Shown here piece after piece: positions 8,010 to 17,764 of a stretch of 64,000 nucleotides of DNA. Made by a program: the position numbers and the translations under genes. The stretch's first letter is position 1. Every line of letters begins with the position of its first letter. The stretch spans positions 62,001-126,000 of the forward strand of contig NZ_CP031416.1 of the NCBI RefSeq assembly GCF_003367375.1. Reading direction: 5' to 3'. Below the pieces are notes generated by a model, which saw only the letters and a program-made list of their open reading frames with translations, was not told the DNA's origin and searched no databases. This DNA is from Gallaecimonas mangrovi (GTDB lineage Bacteria; Pseudomonadota; Gammaproteobacteria; Enterobacterales; Gallaecimonadaceae).

Positions 8010-9566
8010 ATGACCAGCAATCTTCTTAGCATCGACTTTCCCTCTGGGAAACGTAACGAGCCACGTATAGATTTTCCCGCCTACGTCTCACTTTGTGGCC
8101 AGGAGGTTAAAACCCTTGACTGGAGCGTCAGTGGCTTTTCTATTCCCGATAAAACAGTGAAGGAAAGTGATTTTACTGATCGCCAAGTCAGCCTTTATTT
8201 TCCGCTACATCAAGGTAGCTTAAAGCTAGAGGTTACCTGTGAGGTGGTTCGGCGCTCAGCAGATGGTTATGCACTTGGCTTTAAGTTTGTCGAGCTTGAC
8301 CCCGTTAAAGAAGACACCTTAAAGCGAATAATTAATAGTTTTCTTCACAGTGAAGAAATTACGCTGGATGAAGCAATAAAACAGGGAGTTAAGGGCCGTC
8401 TTTTGTCAGATGAAAAGGCTCGCCTTGCTGCTAGCTGGGGTAAGTTTGCGGCGTTAGGGTTAGCAGTTTTTGCTGTCTTTTCGTTGGCTGCCTTTTTACT
8501 TTATAAAAAAGCCTTTGTTGTTAGCTCCCAATATGCGGCTGTTGTTGAAAACATCATTGAGGTGCAATCCAATAGCTATGGCAAGCTCAGCTTTGATGGC
8601 CTCACCGTTGGCGATAAAGTGAAAGACGGCCAGCCGCTTTTTAAGATTGTTTCTGCTGATCAGCAGGATAAGTTACGTGATAAAAGTACTGCTCTGGCTG
8701 TACTTAACCTAGATATAAAAAGAGATAATGAAAAGTATAATAACATTAATGAATTTCTTAAAAGCTATACCGAACGGCTAGATGTTAAAGAAGCTAGCCT
8801 TGCCAAAATCATTGATGCCATAAAAAAAGAAATCGACGTTCAGCAGAACCAATATGACCTGCTTTCTACTAAGTTCAATAACGGCATTGTTGACGCTGTC
8901 GCCAAGAATAAAAATGAACTTTTATTGTATGAGAAAAAAACCGAGCTTTTGCAAAATGAAGAACAGGCTAGATTGCAACGTAACTATGCACAGCTAGCGG
9001 CTAAAGGCGTTTTTTCTCGTAGCGAAATATCCAACGTGAATACTCTAAATGAATTAAGACAGGATTTAAGCTACAAGAAAAATTATCGTGCTGTGTTAGA
9101 AAAGGAAATATCGGACTTAAAATCCAGCTTGGTTTATCGCTCACCTTGCGACTGTGAGGTTAGAGAATTAAATGCTTACCAAGGGGCTATTTCTACTAAC
9201 AAGATGATTTTAAAACTGGTGCCAACCAAGAATAAAGAAAAGTTCATTTTAGCGTTGGTACCCTTAGATGACGCTAAAAACATTTTTGATGGCGACACGG
9301 CCGATTTCATGCTTGCCAGCAGTCCAAAGGTGCATGAAGGTACCGTCGCGAAGATCAGCTATTTCAGCTCTGAAAATTCGAACATTTATACCAACAAAGG
9401 CGAGTTGCTTTCCGGACTGCCTAAAAACCTACCTAAGGTCACGCAATATGCGTTGGTTAAAATCAAGCCCGATGAACATCTTGCTGAGGCGAGTTTTAAC
9501 GAACCCGCAACGGTGAACATTAACTTGGGTGTTTGGAAAAGCTTAAAACGTGGGTTTTTCCTTTAA
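8010..9566 (+). CDS. PilZ / HlyD-type c-di-GMP receptor, Alg44-like
   Basis: 518 aa. Cytoplasmic PilZ domain first, with the complete c-di-GMP binding signature RNEPR (residues 15-19) and DWSVSG (37-42). One transmembrane helix at about 148-168 (AALGLAVFAVFSLAAFLLY) leads to a periplasmic membrane-fusion part: a half-lipoyl segment (GKLSFDGLTVGDKVKDGQPLF), a long Lys/Glu/Asn-rich coiled-coil hairpin of about 170 residues (220-390), then the second half-lipoyl segment (YRSPCDCEV..NAYQGA) and a beta domain. Alg44 of Pseudomonas has the same order but is about 390 aa with no such long hairpin. GAGG eight bases upstream favours ATG 8010 over ATG 8004. Stop overlaps the next start. Codons are visibly more AT-rich than in neighbours. 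Likely activates the downstream synthase when c-di-GMP binds. Confidence 0.88.
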   Translation: MTSNLLSIDFPSGKRNEPRIDFPAYVSLCGQEVKTLDWSVSGFSIPDKTVKESDFTDRQVSLYFPLHQGSLKLEVTCEVVRRSADGYALGFKFVELDPVKEDTLKRIINSFLHSEEITLDEAIKQGVKGRLLSDEKARLAASWGKFAALGLAVFAVFSLAAFLLYKKAFVVSSQYAAVVENIIEVQSNSYGKLSFDGLTVGDKVKDGQPLFKIVSADQQDKLRDKSTALAVLNLDIKRDNEKYNNINEFLKSYTERLDVKEASLAKIIDAIKKEIDVQQNQYDLLSTKFNNGIVDAVAKNKNELLLYEKKTELLQNEEQARLQRNYAQLAAKGVFSRSEISNVNTLNELRQDLSYKKNYRAVLEKEISDLKSSLVYRSPCDCEVRELNAYQGAISTNKMILKLVPTKNKEKFILALVPLDDAKNIFDGDTADFMLASSPKVHEGTVAKISYFSSENSNIYTNKGELLSGLPKNLPKVTQYALVKIKPDEHLAEASFNEPATVNINLGVWKSLKRGFFL

Positions 9567-11059
9567 TGAAAGCAGCCCATCTGTTTGGTTTTAGCACGCA
9601 AGATAGTCGCCGCAGTTATCTGCTGTGGTCATTGTTGCTGCTGGGGATCTTAATCACCTGTATCACCTTAATGGTATTGGATGCAGACCAATTGCCGCGT
9701 AAGCATCTTTTATTTGCGGTCGGTGTTATTGGCTTGTGGCGTTACTCTTGGAAAATGGTACATGCTGCCAGGGCCATTTATTATCGGCATTATCATTACC
9801 CCAAGCTGCGTGCGGCGGCTGATCTTGGCGGCAAAGCTTCAGAGTTGCTGGTCATTGTTCCGAGCTATCGTGTGGCCGCCTCCATCAATTACCGGGTATA
9901 CAGAAAGCTTTTTGAAGAACTGCAAAGCTATGGTGTACCAAGCCGTGTTGCTGCTTGTATTACCGACCCTGTCGATGTCAGCTTAATTGAAAAAGCCCGA
10001 GAAGATGTGGGCTATGACGTGGCTGTTGATTACCTTCCCCAAAGCGGTAAAGGCAAGCGTTCTGCTATGGCTGAAGCTTTATCGCTCTTTCTCGCGCAAG
10101 GCATTGATGATAATGCGCAGCTGGTGTTGATGGATGGTGACACCCTGCTATCAGATAATGTCTTTAACCAATCCTGCTGCTTTTTAAGCCGTTTTTCTGA
10201 TCTTGGTGCCATTACTTGCCATAACGTTCCGTTAGTAAAAGGCAGCAACGTTATCCGGCAGTGGTACAAGCAACGTATGGCGCTGCGTAATTTTTATATG
10301 AATTCGCTTAGCCTTAGCCATGGGCTGCTGGTTTTAACCGGGCGTTTTTCTTTATTTAGGGCGCGTATCTTAGTCAATAAAGACTTTATTCATACCCTTG
10401 AACACGACAGCATCCAGCACTGGCGTTACGGGCGCTTAAAAATGCTGACCGGAGATGATAAATCCAGCTGGTTTTATCTGCTGCGTTATCGATGGAAAAT
10501 GCTTTATTTGCCCGACGTGACAATTAACTGTGTAGAGGAAGCTATCGATAGCCGATTTGTGGTGTCGAGCCTCAATCTAATGAAGCGCTGGTATGGCAAT
10601 ATGCTGCGCAATAATGGCCGGGCTTTAGCGCTAGGGCCCAAACACTGTGGCTTTTTCTTATGGCTTTGCATACTCGATCAACGAGTCAGTATTTGGACCA
10701 CCTTAACCGGCCCGGCATTTGTTGGTTTATTTGCTTTGTTATACAGCCCCATCATCTTTGCTGCTTATCTGGCCTGGGTGATCATTGGCAGGGGGCTAAA
10801 CTGCATGGTAATTGCCTTGGTTAGCCGCAGCTTTCACCCGCTTTATATTTTTCTGCTTTGGTATGAACAAGTCATTGGTTCCGCACTTAAAGTCTACGTT
10901 TTGTTTCGCCTTAACCGGCAAAAATGGAACCGGCAAAAGATCCAAACCGGTGGCACTTCATCGCTACATGACGTGCTTTGGCCAAGGTTGCTCACCTTGG
11001 CAAGCGTGATGTCTTTGGTGCTGTTTATTGCCCTGATCCATGGCTTTTTAACCATTTAG
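9566..11059 (+). CDS. Alg8-like family 2 glycosyltransferase (exopolysaccharide synthase)
   Basis: 497 aa processive inner-membrane synthase. Two N-terminal membrane helices (about residues 17-38 and 48-62), then the cytoplasmic GT-A domain: VIVPSYR, first Asp and DGDT metal site (190-193), TGDD catalytic-base region (296-298) and the RW of the Q/RxxRW-type motif in KRWYGNMLRN (341-342). C-terminal membrane helices follow. The pattern matches Alg8 mannuronan synthase more than cellulose or PNAG synthase; the product sugar is not certain. ATG 9566 overlaps the TAA of the PilZ gene (TAATG). The genes for alginate export, epimerisation or GDP-mannuronate supply are not in this window. Confidence 0.88.
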   Translation: MKAAHLFGFSTQDSRRSYLLWSLLLLGILITCITLMVLDADQLPRKHLLFAVGVIGLWRYSWKMVHAARAIYYRHYHYPKLRAAADLGGKASELLVIVPSYRVAASINYRVYRKLFEELQSYGVPSRVAACITDPVDVSLIEKAREDVGYDVAVDYLPQSGKGKRSAMAEALSLFLAQGIDDNAQLVLMDGDTLLSDNVFNQSCCFLSRFSDLGAITCHNVPLVKGSNVIRQWYKQRMALRNFYMNSLSLSHGLLVLTGRFSLFRARILVNKDFIHTLEHDSIQHWRYGRLKMLTGDDKSSWFYLLRYRWKMLYLPDVTINCVEEAIDSRFVVSSLNLMKRWYGNMLRNNGRALALGPKHCGFFLWLCILDQRVSIWTTLTGPAFVGLFALLYSPIIFAAYLAWVIIGRGLNCMVIALVSRSFHPLYIFLLWYEQVIGSALKVYVLFRLNRQKWNRQKIQTGGTSSLHDVLWPRLLTLASVMSLVLFIALIHGFLTI

Positions 11060-11137
11060 AACCATAGGCTCGCGGCGGAACACACCACTAAAGCCTGGAA
11101 AATGGCGCCATTAAATCTGGCTTTGATACTTTTCCTC

Positions 11138-13676
11138 TCAGCTAAACACTTGGCTTTGCTGCGTATCACCACTACCGACCGTAATAACAGGCACCAGCAG
11201 TGGCGTGCTTGCCCCCACCAATAGCGCCAGTATTTGTTGCAGTTCCAGCATCGGTTCGGTTAGCGACTCGGTAAACCAACCGCTGATGATGCCGCGGCAA
11301 TCCAGCCAGTGGCTAAGGGTGCTCTGCATGTGCTGGTGGATATCGTTAAGGGCGGCCACTAGCTGCTGCGGCTCATCTTTTAGGGCGGCGGTTTGGGACT
11401 TTAATGCAGCAAAGCTGCCAGGCAAGGTGCTAAGGGTTTCAATGTGCTTAAGGGTGCGGCGGATAAAAGCGACGCGGCGGCGAAAATCTTTACCCTTTGA
11501 CGTGCTCTGTGGGTATTGGCTGGCAACGCTGTCGGCGGCGTCATCAAAGCGCTTTAGCAGGGTTAGCGCACTGCTTGGCGGCTCAGGCACCACCTGCGCC
11601 AGCACCTTTTTATAAGCGCGTTGTTGCTGTAAGTGCGCCAGCGCCACGGTGGCGCCTGCCTGTTGCCACTGCTCTGTGCTGGCACTCAGTAGGGCTTGCA
11701 CTTGGCCGGGGCTTAGCGCGGTTGCGGCCTGAATTTGGCTGGGCTGTGGGCCAAGGGCTTGGCGTTTTGCCTGATACCAGGCCTGCGCTTGCTGATAAAC
11801 GCTGGCGGCCAGCAGTGGTGGCGTGGTTTGGGTAAGGGGGGCAAGTAATTGCTGGCACTCTTTAATATCCATACCTTTTTCATCGCTAAAGGCAAAGCTC
11901 AAGCCGAGGCTTGGCGGCGTGTTATCAAGCAGGGCTCTGGCCAAGTCATAGCTACAGACAAAGCCAACACTTCGCGACTCGCCAAAGGCGCTGGCATTAT
12001 CGCCCAGCTTTACCTCGCTGGTGGCAAGCAACAAATCGCCATTGGCTGCGACTTTCACCTGGCTGATATCGCTAAAAGTGCGGCTTTGGCTGAGGGTAAA
12101 ACCCAATAACTGGCAGGTAAAACCCAGGCTTCGGCTTTGTTGATACTGGCTGTGCAGCCAGCCATCAAGGCCCAAAATAACGCCTTGGCTCTGGGCGCTG
12201 GCCAAGGTGTCAAGGTCAAGGGGGGCGCCGGCCAAAAGCGCTGCAAAAAGGTCTTTACTCGGCGCACTGGTTAAGGCGTTAAGGGTAAAGCTCAGCATGG
12301 TCTGTTGCTGGCTTTCGGCACTGCGCGTGGCTTGCCAGTTAACGCCAAGGCGCAGTTTGGCGCTTTGTGCCAGAGCGCTACTGACTTTGCTGCGAAGCTG
12401 CTGGTAGTCATCTAGCCAGTATCTGATGGCGGCCCGCAGCTTGGCGGCGTTTTCTTCACCGTCTTTTTCTAGTGTATTAACTGCTTGTTTTGACTGCGAC
12501 AGCGCTGCTTTCGCGACGGCAAATGCGTGAGAGCCCTGCTGTTGTAGCCAGCTATTCACCTCGGCCGAAAAGGTGGTTTGTAGGTAGCCAATGCCCTCGG
12601 CAAGCAACCCTTCAACGGCGGCGGCAACGTCACTACTTAAGCCAAGCGCATTAGCCACCTTGCCCGATGTAACAGCGGCCAAGGCAGCGGCGTCGGTACT
12701 GAATACGGCCAGTTGCTGATTAAGGTGGCCCGCCGCACTTTGGATGAGCATGGCGTCGGCCGCGCTCGGGTTATCTGCCAGTAATGCTTGGGTAATGGCA
12801 GCCCAAGCATGGCTGCCTTGTTGCTGAGAAAGCCAGGTTGCAAGCTTATCGCCAGGGTTTTTCCAGCTATTAAGCAACTCACTGAGCTTGCTTGCTTTAT
12901 TGTCAATGGGGGCTAACAGGTCGTCGGCCCAGGCCGACAGATCCGATAACCCAAATGCTGCGCCGAGTGCCAAGGTCTGCTGCTGGCTGGCATCTTGCTG
13001 GCGATAAAGGCTTATGGCCAGGGCCTTGCTGCCAGCGCCTTTAATCACCAGCTGATACTGGCCGCCAAGTTGGCTGTTAACGCTGATTTTGCCACTGAGG
13101 CTCAGGCCGGTTGTCAGCGTACTTGCCAATTGGAAGCTTTTGCCGCCGCTGACAGCAAGCTTCACCCCAAGCTGGCTGTTGCGGCTAAGGCTAATGGCCT
13201 CCAAACGGGTATCGCCTTGCCGGTGGCCCAAAGCCGTTGCCAGGGTTTGGGGGTCGGCAAGGTTTAGCACCAGTGCTGCCTGCTGCTTGACGAAATCCCC
13301 AGCCTTTGCTGTTTTGGGCCGGAACCCGCCAGCTTGATTTGCTGGCTGAGCTGCTGAGAAAAGGCCAAATAGCGGGGGCGGCGCCCAAGGCGAGTTGCCC
13401 GGTAAATTGCCCCACCACCAGGCGGCGGTCAGTTGTGGTAGAAAAGTGCGGGTAGTGGCTCAGCTCATCTTGCTGCACCACATCTAACAGGGCGGTAGTG
13501 CCGGCGCCGATGGTGATGCTATCGGCATCATTCTCGGGGGCTAATGCGTACTGATAGGTTTTGGCAACGGCGCTAAGAGGTTGGTTTAGGGCGGCGATAA
13601 CGTCGGTGAGCTGTTCCTTGCCAGCGGCCGCTTTTCCTTGTGCCAGCAACTGCTGATAAAGCGTTAATAGCGACAT
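11138..13676 (-). pseudogene. Large Ala/Gln-rich protein of unknown function, interrupted by one frameshift
   Basis: Reads from ATG 13676 (GGGAG at a good distance) through about 100 codons (begins MSLLTLYQQLLAQGKAAAGK), then must change frame in the run of five G at 13374-13378 (C on the coding strand). After removing one base there, the frame continues without a stop to 11138, giving about 845 aa. Without correction the long 3' part appears as 710 aa from a GTG at 13270. The protein is rich in Ala, Gln, Leu, Ser, has no signal peptide or clear membrane helix, and contains two copies of a WLxQQQGSHAxA motif about 105 residues apart. I recognise no family. The lesion may be a real mutation, phase variation in a short homopolymer, or a sequencing error. 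Confidence 0.65.
13374..13378 (-). other. Frameshift point in five-G homopolymer
   Basis: The upstream frame runs on here into a low-quality tail of about 60 residues, while the downstream frame is open upstream of this point. Removing one base from the run joins LALGAAP to LFGLFSAAQPANQAGG and onwards. Confidence 0.6.
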
Positions 13677-13786
13677 AAAAGCTCCCTTTTTATGTTGGGC
13701 TCGCCTCAAAGGAGGCCAGCTGGGGCGCAACGCTGTTAGCGAAAAACCGGTACACTCAGCTGGCCACTTCTTATTTTTCAACAGCC

Positions 13787-14665
13787 ATGGTGCGATTAGA
13801 CGACTTACAGGTTTTGGTGCAAGCGGCAGAGCAGGGCAGCCTGTCGGCGGCGGCCCGAGAGCTGGATATTACCCCAGCCGTTGCCAGTGTTGCCATTAAG
13901 CGTTTGGAAGCCGAACTTGGCCTTCGGCTGTTGGTGCGCTCAACCCGCAGTCTGCGGTTAACCTCGGAAGGTGCCCATTATTTGCAGCACGCCAAAGCGG
14001 CGCTAAATAGTTTGCAGCAAGGGCAAATTGCCCTGGCTCAAGGGCGCCAGCAAATCGCCGGTGAATTAGCCCTTTCCATGCCGTCTGATCTGGGTCGCAA
14101 CCTGCTACTGGGTTGGTTGGACGAACTGATGGCCCAATACCCGGCACTGCGTCTGCGCTTGCGGGTTAGCGACCGTCTCAGCGACCTGTTTCGCCAGCCG
14201 GTTGATATTGCCATTCGCTATGGGGTGCCGGAAGACTCTTCCTTGGTGGCGCTGCCGCTGGCGGCTGACAACAAACGATGTTTAGTGGCTTCACCGGCCT
14301 ATTTGGCGCGGTTTGGCGAGCCAAAAACCCCAAACGATTTAAAGGACCATAATTGCCTGCGCTTTGTGTTGGGCGAGCGGCTTTTTGAGCAATGGCCTTT
14401 TGGCAACGAGACGGTAAAGGTAACGGGTAACCGCATCAGTGACGACGCCGAGTGCGTGCGCCGCTGGGCGTTAAATGGTGAAGGCATTGCTTATAAGTCA
14501 GCGATAGATGTCCGCGCCGACATTGAGGCCGGGCGGCTAAAGGTGCTGTTAAGTGCGTGGCCTACAGAGCTTTGCCCGCTGTATTTAGTGTGCCCGCACC
14601 GGCTTTCCATCACCCCGGCGGTAGTGGCTTTAAAAGATTTTCTAAGCGAGCGCCTGCGCCGCTAA
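13787..14665 (+). CDS. LysR-family transcriptional regulator
   Basis: 292 aa. N-terminal winged helix-turn-helix (residues 1-60; AAEQGSLSAAARELDITPAVASVAIKRLEAELG) and a periplasmic-binding-like effector domain from about residue 90. The LVRSTRSLRLTSEG wing and the DIAIRYGVPEDSSLVALPL segment resemble the DmlR/AaeR-type subgroup. The gene is head to head with the frameshifted unknown gene (about 110 bases between starts) and convergent with a TonB receptor, so either could be its target. Effector unknown. Confidence 0.92.
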   Translation: MVRLDDLQVLVQAAEQGSLSAAARELDITPAVASVAIKRLEAELGLRLLVRSTRSLRLTSEGAHYLQHAKAALNSLQQGQIALAQGRQQIAGELALSMPSDLGRNLLLGWLDELMAQYPALRLRLRVSDRLSDLFRQPVDIAIRYGVPEDSSLVALPLAADNKRCLVASPAYLARFGEPKTPNDLKDHNCLRFVLGERLFEQWPFGNETVKVTGNRISDDAECVRRWALNGEGIAYKSAIDVRADIEAGRLKVLLSAWPTELCPLYLVCPHRLSITPAVVALKDFLSERLRR

Positions 14666-14673
14666 CGTTAATA

Positions 14674-14697
14674 AAAAAGCCCCGCCTTGGCGGGGCA
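14674..14697 (-). terminator. Terminator of the TonB receptor gene
   Basis: GCCCCGCC/GGCGGGGC arms (14679-14686, 14689-14696); on the minus strand the stem is followed by TTTTTTAT. On the plus strand it has no T tract. Confidence 0.8.
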
Positions 14698-14713
14698 GCC
14701 TTGCGCACGGCTT

Positions 14714-16954
14714 TTAGAAGAAGTTGGCTTTAAATTCGATGCCCACTACCCGTGGGTCGTTCACAAAACCGGTGAGGTTATTAAAATCAATACCGCCGGT
14801 GCGGCTGTTGTCATTATTGATATTGCGGCCATAAGCGGCCAGCTCGTAGTCGGTACTGCCGCTACTCCAGCGGTAACCGGCCCTGAGCCCACCTTCTAGC
14901 AGATACTGGTCTTGATATTCCTCTGATTCATACAAGAAAAAATACACCTTAGAGCGGTACGCCCAGTCGGTGAACACAAACAATTCGCCGCTGGCAAAGG
15001 GGTAGCTATAGCTGGCGGTGGCATTGGCTATCCACTCTGGTGCCTGGGGCAGGGGATTGCCGTCAATAAGCGCATTGCCATCGGCGTTGAGCGGGTCGGT
15101 CACGGTGCAGCCGCTGGAACAGGCTGCGATGGCAAGGCTGGGGTCGTCGAGCTCTGTGTGGTTGTAACTGACACCTGCGGTCACTAAAAAGCGATTGGTA
15201 ATGGCAAACTGGCTGTCGAGCTCCAGACCGTAGCCGATGGTTTTGTCAGCGTTGATCAAGCGGTTGTAGTTGGCGCCGCCACCCACGGCCGTTAATTGCT
15301 GGTCGTGCACTTGGTAGTAGTAGGTGTCGATGTTCACCCGGCCACGATTATCGAGGATGTCGGATTTAATACCCACTTCGCCGCTGTAGAGGGTTTCCGA
15401 CTTGGCTTGGGTAACTTCATCCCCAAACAGTAACCGGCCTTGAATAGACGGTGCCCGAAACCCCTTGGCTAACCGGCCATAGAGATTGGTGTCGCTGCTG
15501 AGGTTGTACACACCGCTGAGATCCCAGCTAATTTCGCCGTCTGAAGGGTTGGCATAAAGCTTAGGGGTAGCGCCGTCATTGCTGGGCGAAACCAAGCGCT
15601 GGGCCACAAAGTCTTTCTTCTCATGGGAATAGCGCAAGCCACCGGTCAGCTTAAAGTCGGGGGTTAGGTCGTAGTCAACCGAGCCGAAGATGGCCCAAGC
15701 CTTGGTGTCCTGTTTTTGGTAGGCGTAGCCGTTCTGAACGCCGCTTTCGTCGTAGTTAAAGCTGTCGATGCTAAGCGACTCGTCAAAATAAAACAGCCCA
15801 GCCTGATAGTCCAAGCGTCCCAGCTCATTGCTGGCAATGCGCAATTCTTGTGTCCATTGGTCGTGGTCGGGCAAGCCGTCGGCAGACTCGGAGGTATAAG
15901 GAATATAGCCCGGGCCCATCTCGGCTAAATAGCTGGCACCATAGCCGCCATCTACGTCACCCCGCGAGAAGGCCTCGGCACTTTCATAGCCGGTGATAGA
16001 AGTTAGGGTGTAAAGGCCAAGGTCGTAATCGATTTTGATACTGCCGCCGTGGGTTTTAACGGTTTGCTTGGCCCGGCTGGCAGCGTCTTGGTAAACGGTG
16101 TCGCGGTCATAGTATGGGGAGAAGTTATCGGTGCCCGCTTCAATGATATTGGCGCGAAAGACCCTTGGTGTGCCGTCAAGATCGCGAAAATGGGCGTTAA
16201 AAAGCACGTTAAGCGCAGTTTGTGGCTGCCAAAGCAGTTGTACCCGGCCGGCGCTGTCGCGGTAGCCACCCAGCTGGTTGTTTTGCTCATAACCAGGGGC
16301 TTTGTTGTCTATCCAGTCATCGCGGCGCTGGTCAAGCAGTGAGATACGCCCAGAGAGGGTATCGGTGAGGCCGCCACCAACCGCGCCTTCAAGGTTAGTG
16401 GTGCCATAGCTGCCATAAGAGCCTTTGACATAAGCATCGAAAGCTTGGGTTGGCTTTCTGGATTCAAATTTAATCACCCCGGCAGTGGTGTTGCGGCCAA
16501 ATAAAGACCCTTGCGGGCCGCGCAGCACCTCGATGCGGTCGGTGTCGAAAATTGGAAAGCCTTTTAAAATGGGGTTTTCCTGCACGACGTCGTCCACCAC
16601 CATTGACACCGGCTGTGACGAGTTCAAATCAAAGTCGGTATTGCCCATGCCGCGAATGTAAAAACGCGGGAAAGTGCGGCCAAAAGATGACTCTATTTGC
16701 AGGCTGGGTATCCGCGATGACAACGCACGGATGTCCTGGCCGGCGGCCCCAAAAGTGCTGAGCTGTTCGGCATTTAGCGAGGTAATTGAAATCGGTACTT
16801 CCTGGGCGTTTTGTACCCGTTTTTGTGCGGTAACCATGATCCGTTCAAGTTTGCCATCCTGGTCTGTGTCGTCGTCGGCGCCAAAGGCGGGCGACCCCAA
16901 GCTAAGCAATAAAACCTGGCAGCCAAGCATGATTGGCGTTGTTAAGCTCTTCAT
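14714..16954 (-). CDS. TonB-dependent outer membrane receptor
   Basis: 746 aa. Signal peptide (residues 1-25, ending PAFGA), a TonB box-like region LERIMVTAQKR at about 34-44, plug domain with IPSLQIESSFGRTFPRFYIRGMG and EVLRGPQGSLFGRNTTAGVI, then a 22-strand beta-barrel ending in a terminal Phe (FKANFF). The plug motifs are those of the substrate-uptake receptors common in Alteromonadales and sphingomonads rather than of classic siderophore receptors. I see no Fur-like box upstream, so an organic nutrient is as likely as iron. Single gene with its own terminator, convergent with the LysR regulator. Confidence 0.92.
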   Translation of the reverse strand: MKSLTTPIMLGCQVLLLSLGSPAFGADDDTDQDGKLERIMVTAQKRVQNAQEVPISITSLNAEQLSTFGAAGQDIRALSSRIPSLQIESSFGRTFPRFYIRGMGNTDFDLNSSQPVSMVVDDVVQENPILKGFPIFDTDRIEVLRGPQGSLFGRNTTAGVIKFESRKPTQAFDAYVKGSYGSYGTTNLEGAVGGGLTDTLSGRISLLDQRRDDWIDNKAPGYEQNNQLGGYRDSAGRVQLLWQPQTALNVLFNAHFRDLDGTPRVFRANIIEAGTDNFSPYYDRDTVYQDAASRAKQTVKTHGGSIKIDYDLGLYTLTSITGYESAEAFSRGDVDGGYGASYLAEMGPGYIPYTSESADGLPDHDQWTQELRIASNELGRLDYQAGLFYFDESLSIDSFNYDESGVQNGYAYQKQDTKAWAIFGSVDYDLTPDFKLTGGLRYSHEKKDFVAQRLVSPSNDGATPKLYANPSDGEISWDLSGVYNLSSDTNLYGRLAKGFRAPSIQGRLLFGDEVTQAKSETLYSGEVGIKSDILDNRGRVNIDTYYYQVHDQQLTAVGGGANYNRLINADKTIGYGLELDSQFAITNRFLVTAGVSYNHTELDDPSLAIAACSSGCTVTDPLNADGNALIDGNPLPQAPEWIANATASYSYPFASGELFVFTDWAYRSKVYFFLYESEEYQDQYLLEGGLRAGYRWSSGSTDYELAAYGRNINNDNSRTGGIDFNNLTGFVNDPRVVGIEFKANFF

Positions 16955-17227
16955 GTGCGATACCCGTATCCATTTAGGTTGAAAGAATTGTTACTTAAAG
17001 GTTGCATTTTTTGGCAACTTTACGGCTGGCTCTGGTGCCTTGAAAATGACCGGGGTCATGAAATGTGAGCTTAATAGGGCGGGTGAATCGGAGGTTAATG
17101 GCGGCGTGAGTCGCTATCACTTAAAGCGAGGTCTTCACTTTTCATCGTAGCTATTTGTAATGTAAGTTAAATTATTTTTAACATTTGTTATGGCAAGATG
17201 ACGACTAAACGCCAGCGGAGTGTTGGG

Positions 17228-17764
17228 ATGAAAAGCGCTTTTTTGCCGCGGTGGCTTCTGGGGGCTGTCTTTGGCTTTTTGAGTGGACCATCGCATGGGC
17301 AAGTGGTTTCCAGCGCCGATAACGGCTTTGATATCGCCCTTGAGCAGCAGGTAAAGGCCTCGCCAGCGCAGGCATATCAACAGTTTTTAGCCATTGGTCA
17401 GTGGTGGAGTAACGATCACAGCTGGTTTGGTGATGCGACGAAAATGCGCCTAGAGCCACGCCTTGGCGGCTGCTTTTGCGAAATTAACGGCCGGCGCCTC
17501 GCCCGGCATATGACGGTAACCTATGTCGACCCAGGCCGGGAACTGCGTATGGTTGGTGGATTGGGGCCACTGCAAATGATGGGCGTTAGTGGTGGCATGG
17601 CCTGGCGCTTTACCCCCAATGACCAAGGCACTTTGATTGAATTGCACTACCAGGTGAGCGGCTATACCCAAACCGGGCTGGGCTCTTTGGCACCAACCGT
17701 CGAACAAGTGCTGGCCGAGCAGCTTGATAAGCTTACCCAGCGTTTGCGCGCCGAAAGTAAATAA
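17228..17764 (+). CDS. Exported SRPBCC-family protein
   Basis: 178 aa. Signal peptide MKSAFLPRWLLGAVFGFLSG..HGQ, then a START/Bet v1-like SRPBCC domain: DIALEQQVKASPAQAYQQFL, WWSNDHSWFGDATKMRLEPRLGGCFCE, and C-terminal helix LAEQLDKLTQRLR. This resembles the AHSA1/polyketide cyclase-type sublineage, here secreted to the periplasm. ATG 17228 has GGAG seven bases upstream and begins directly at the signal peptide; an ATG at 17198 would add ten residues. Overlaps the convergent DUF2238 gene by 32 bases. Ligand unknown. Confidence 0.85.
   Translation: MKSAFLPRWLLGAVFGFLSGPSHGQVVSSADNGFDIALEQQVKASPAQAYQQFLAIGQWWSNDHSWFGDATKMRLEPRLGGCFCEINGRRLARHMTVTYVDPGRELRMVGGLGPLQMMGVSGGMAWRFTPNDQGTLIELHYQVSGYTQTGLGSLAPTVEQVLAEQLDKLTQRLRAESK

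Noticed and set aside
13191-13781. Separate 196-aa gene upstream of the 710-aa frame
   Set aside because: Its last 60 residues have shadow-frame composition and the next frame is open through the same region, so one frameshifted gene explains both better.
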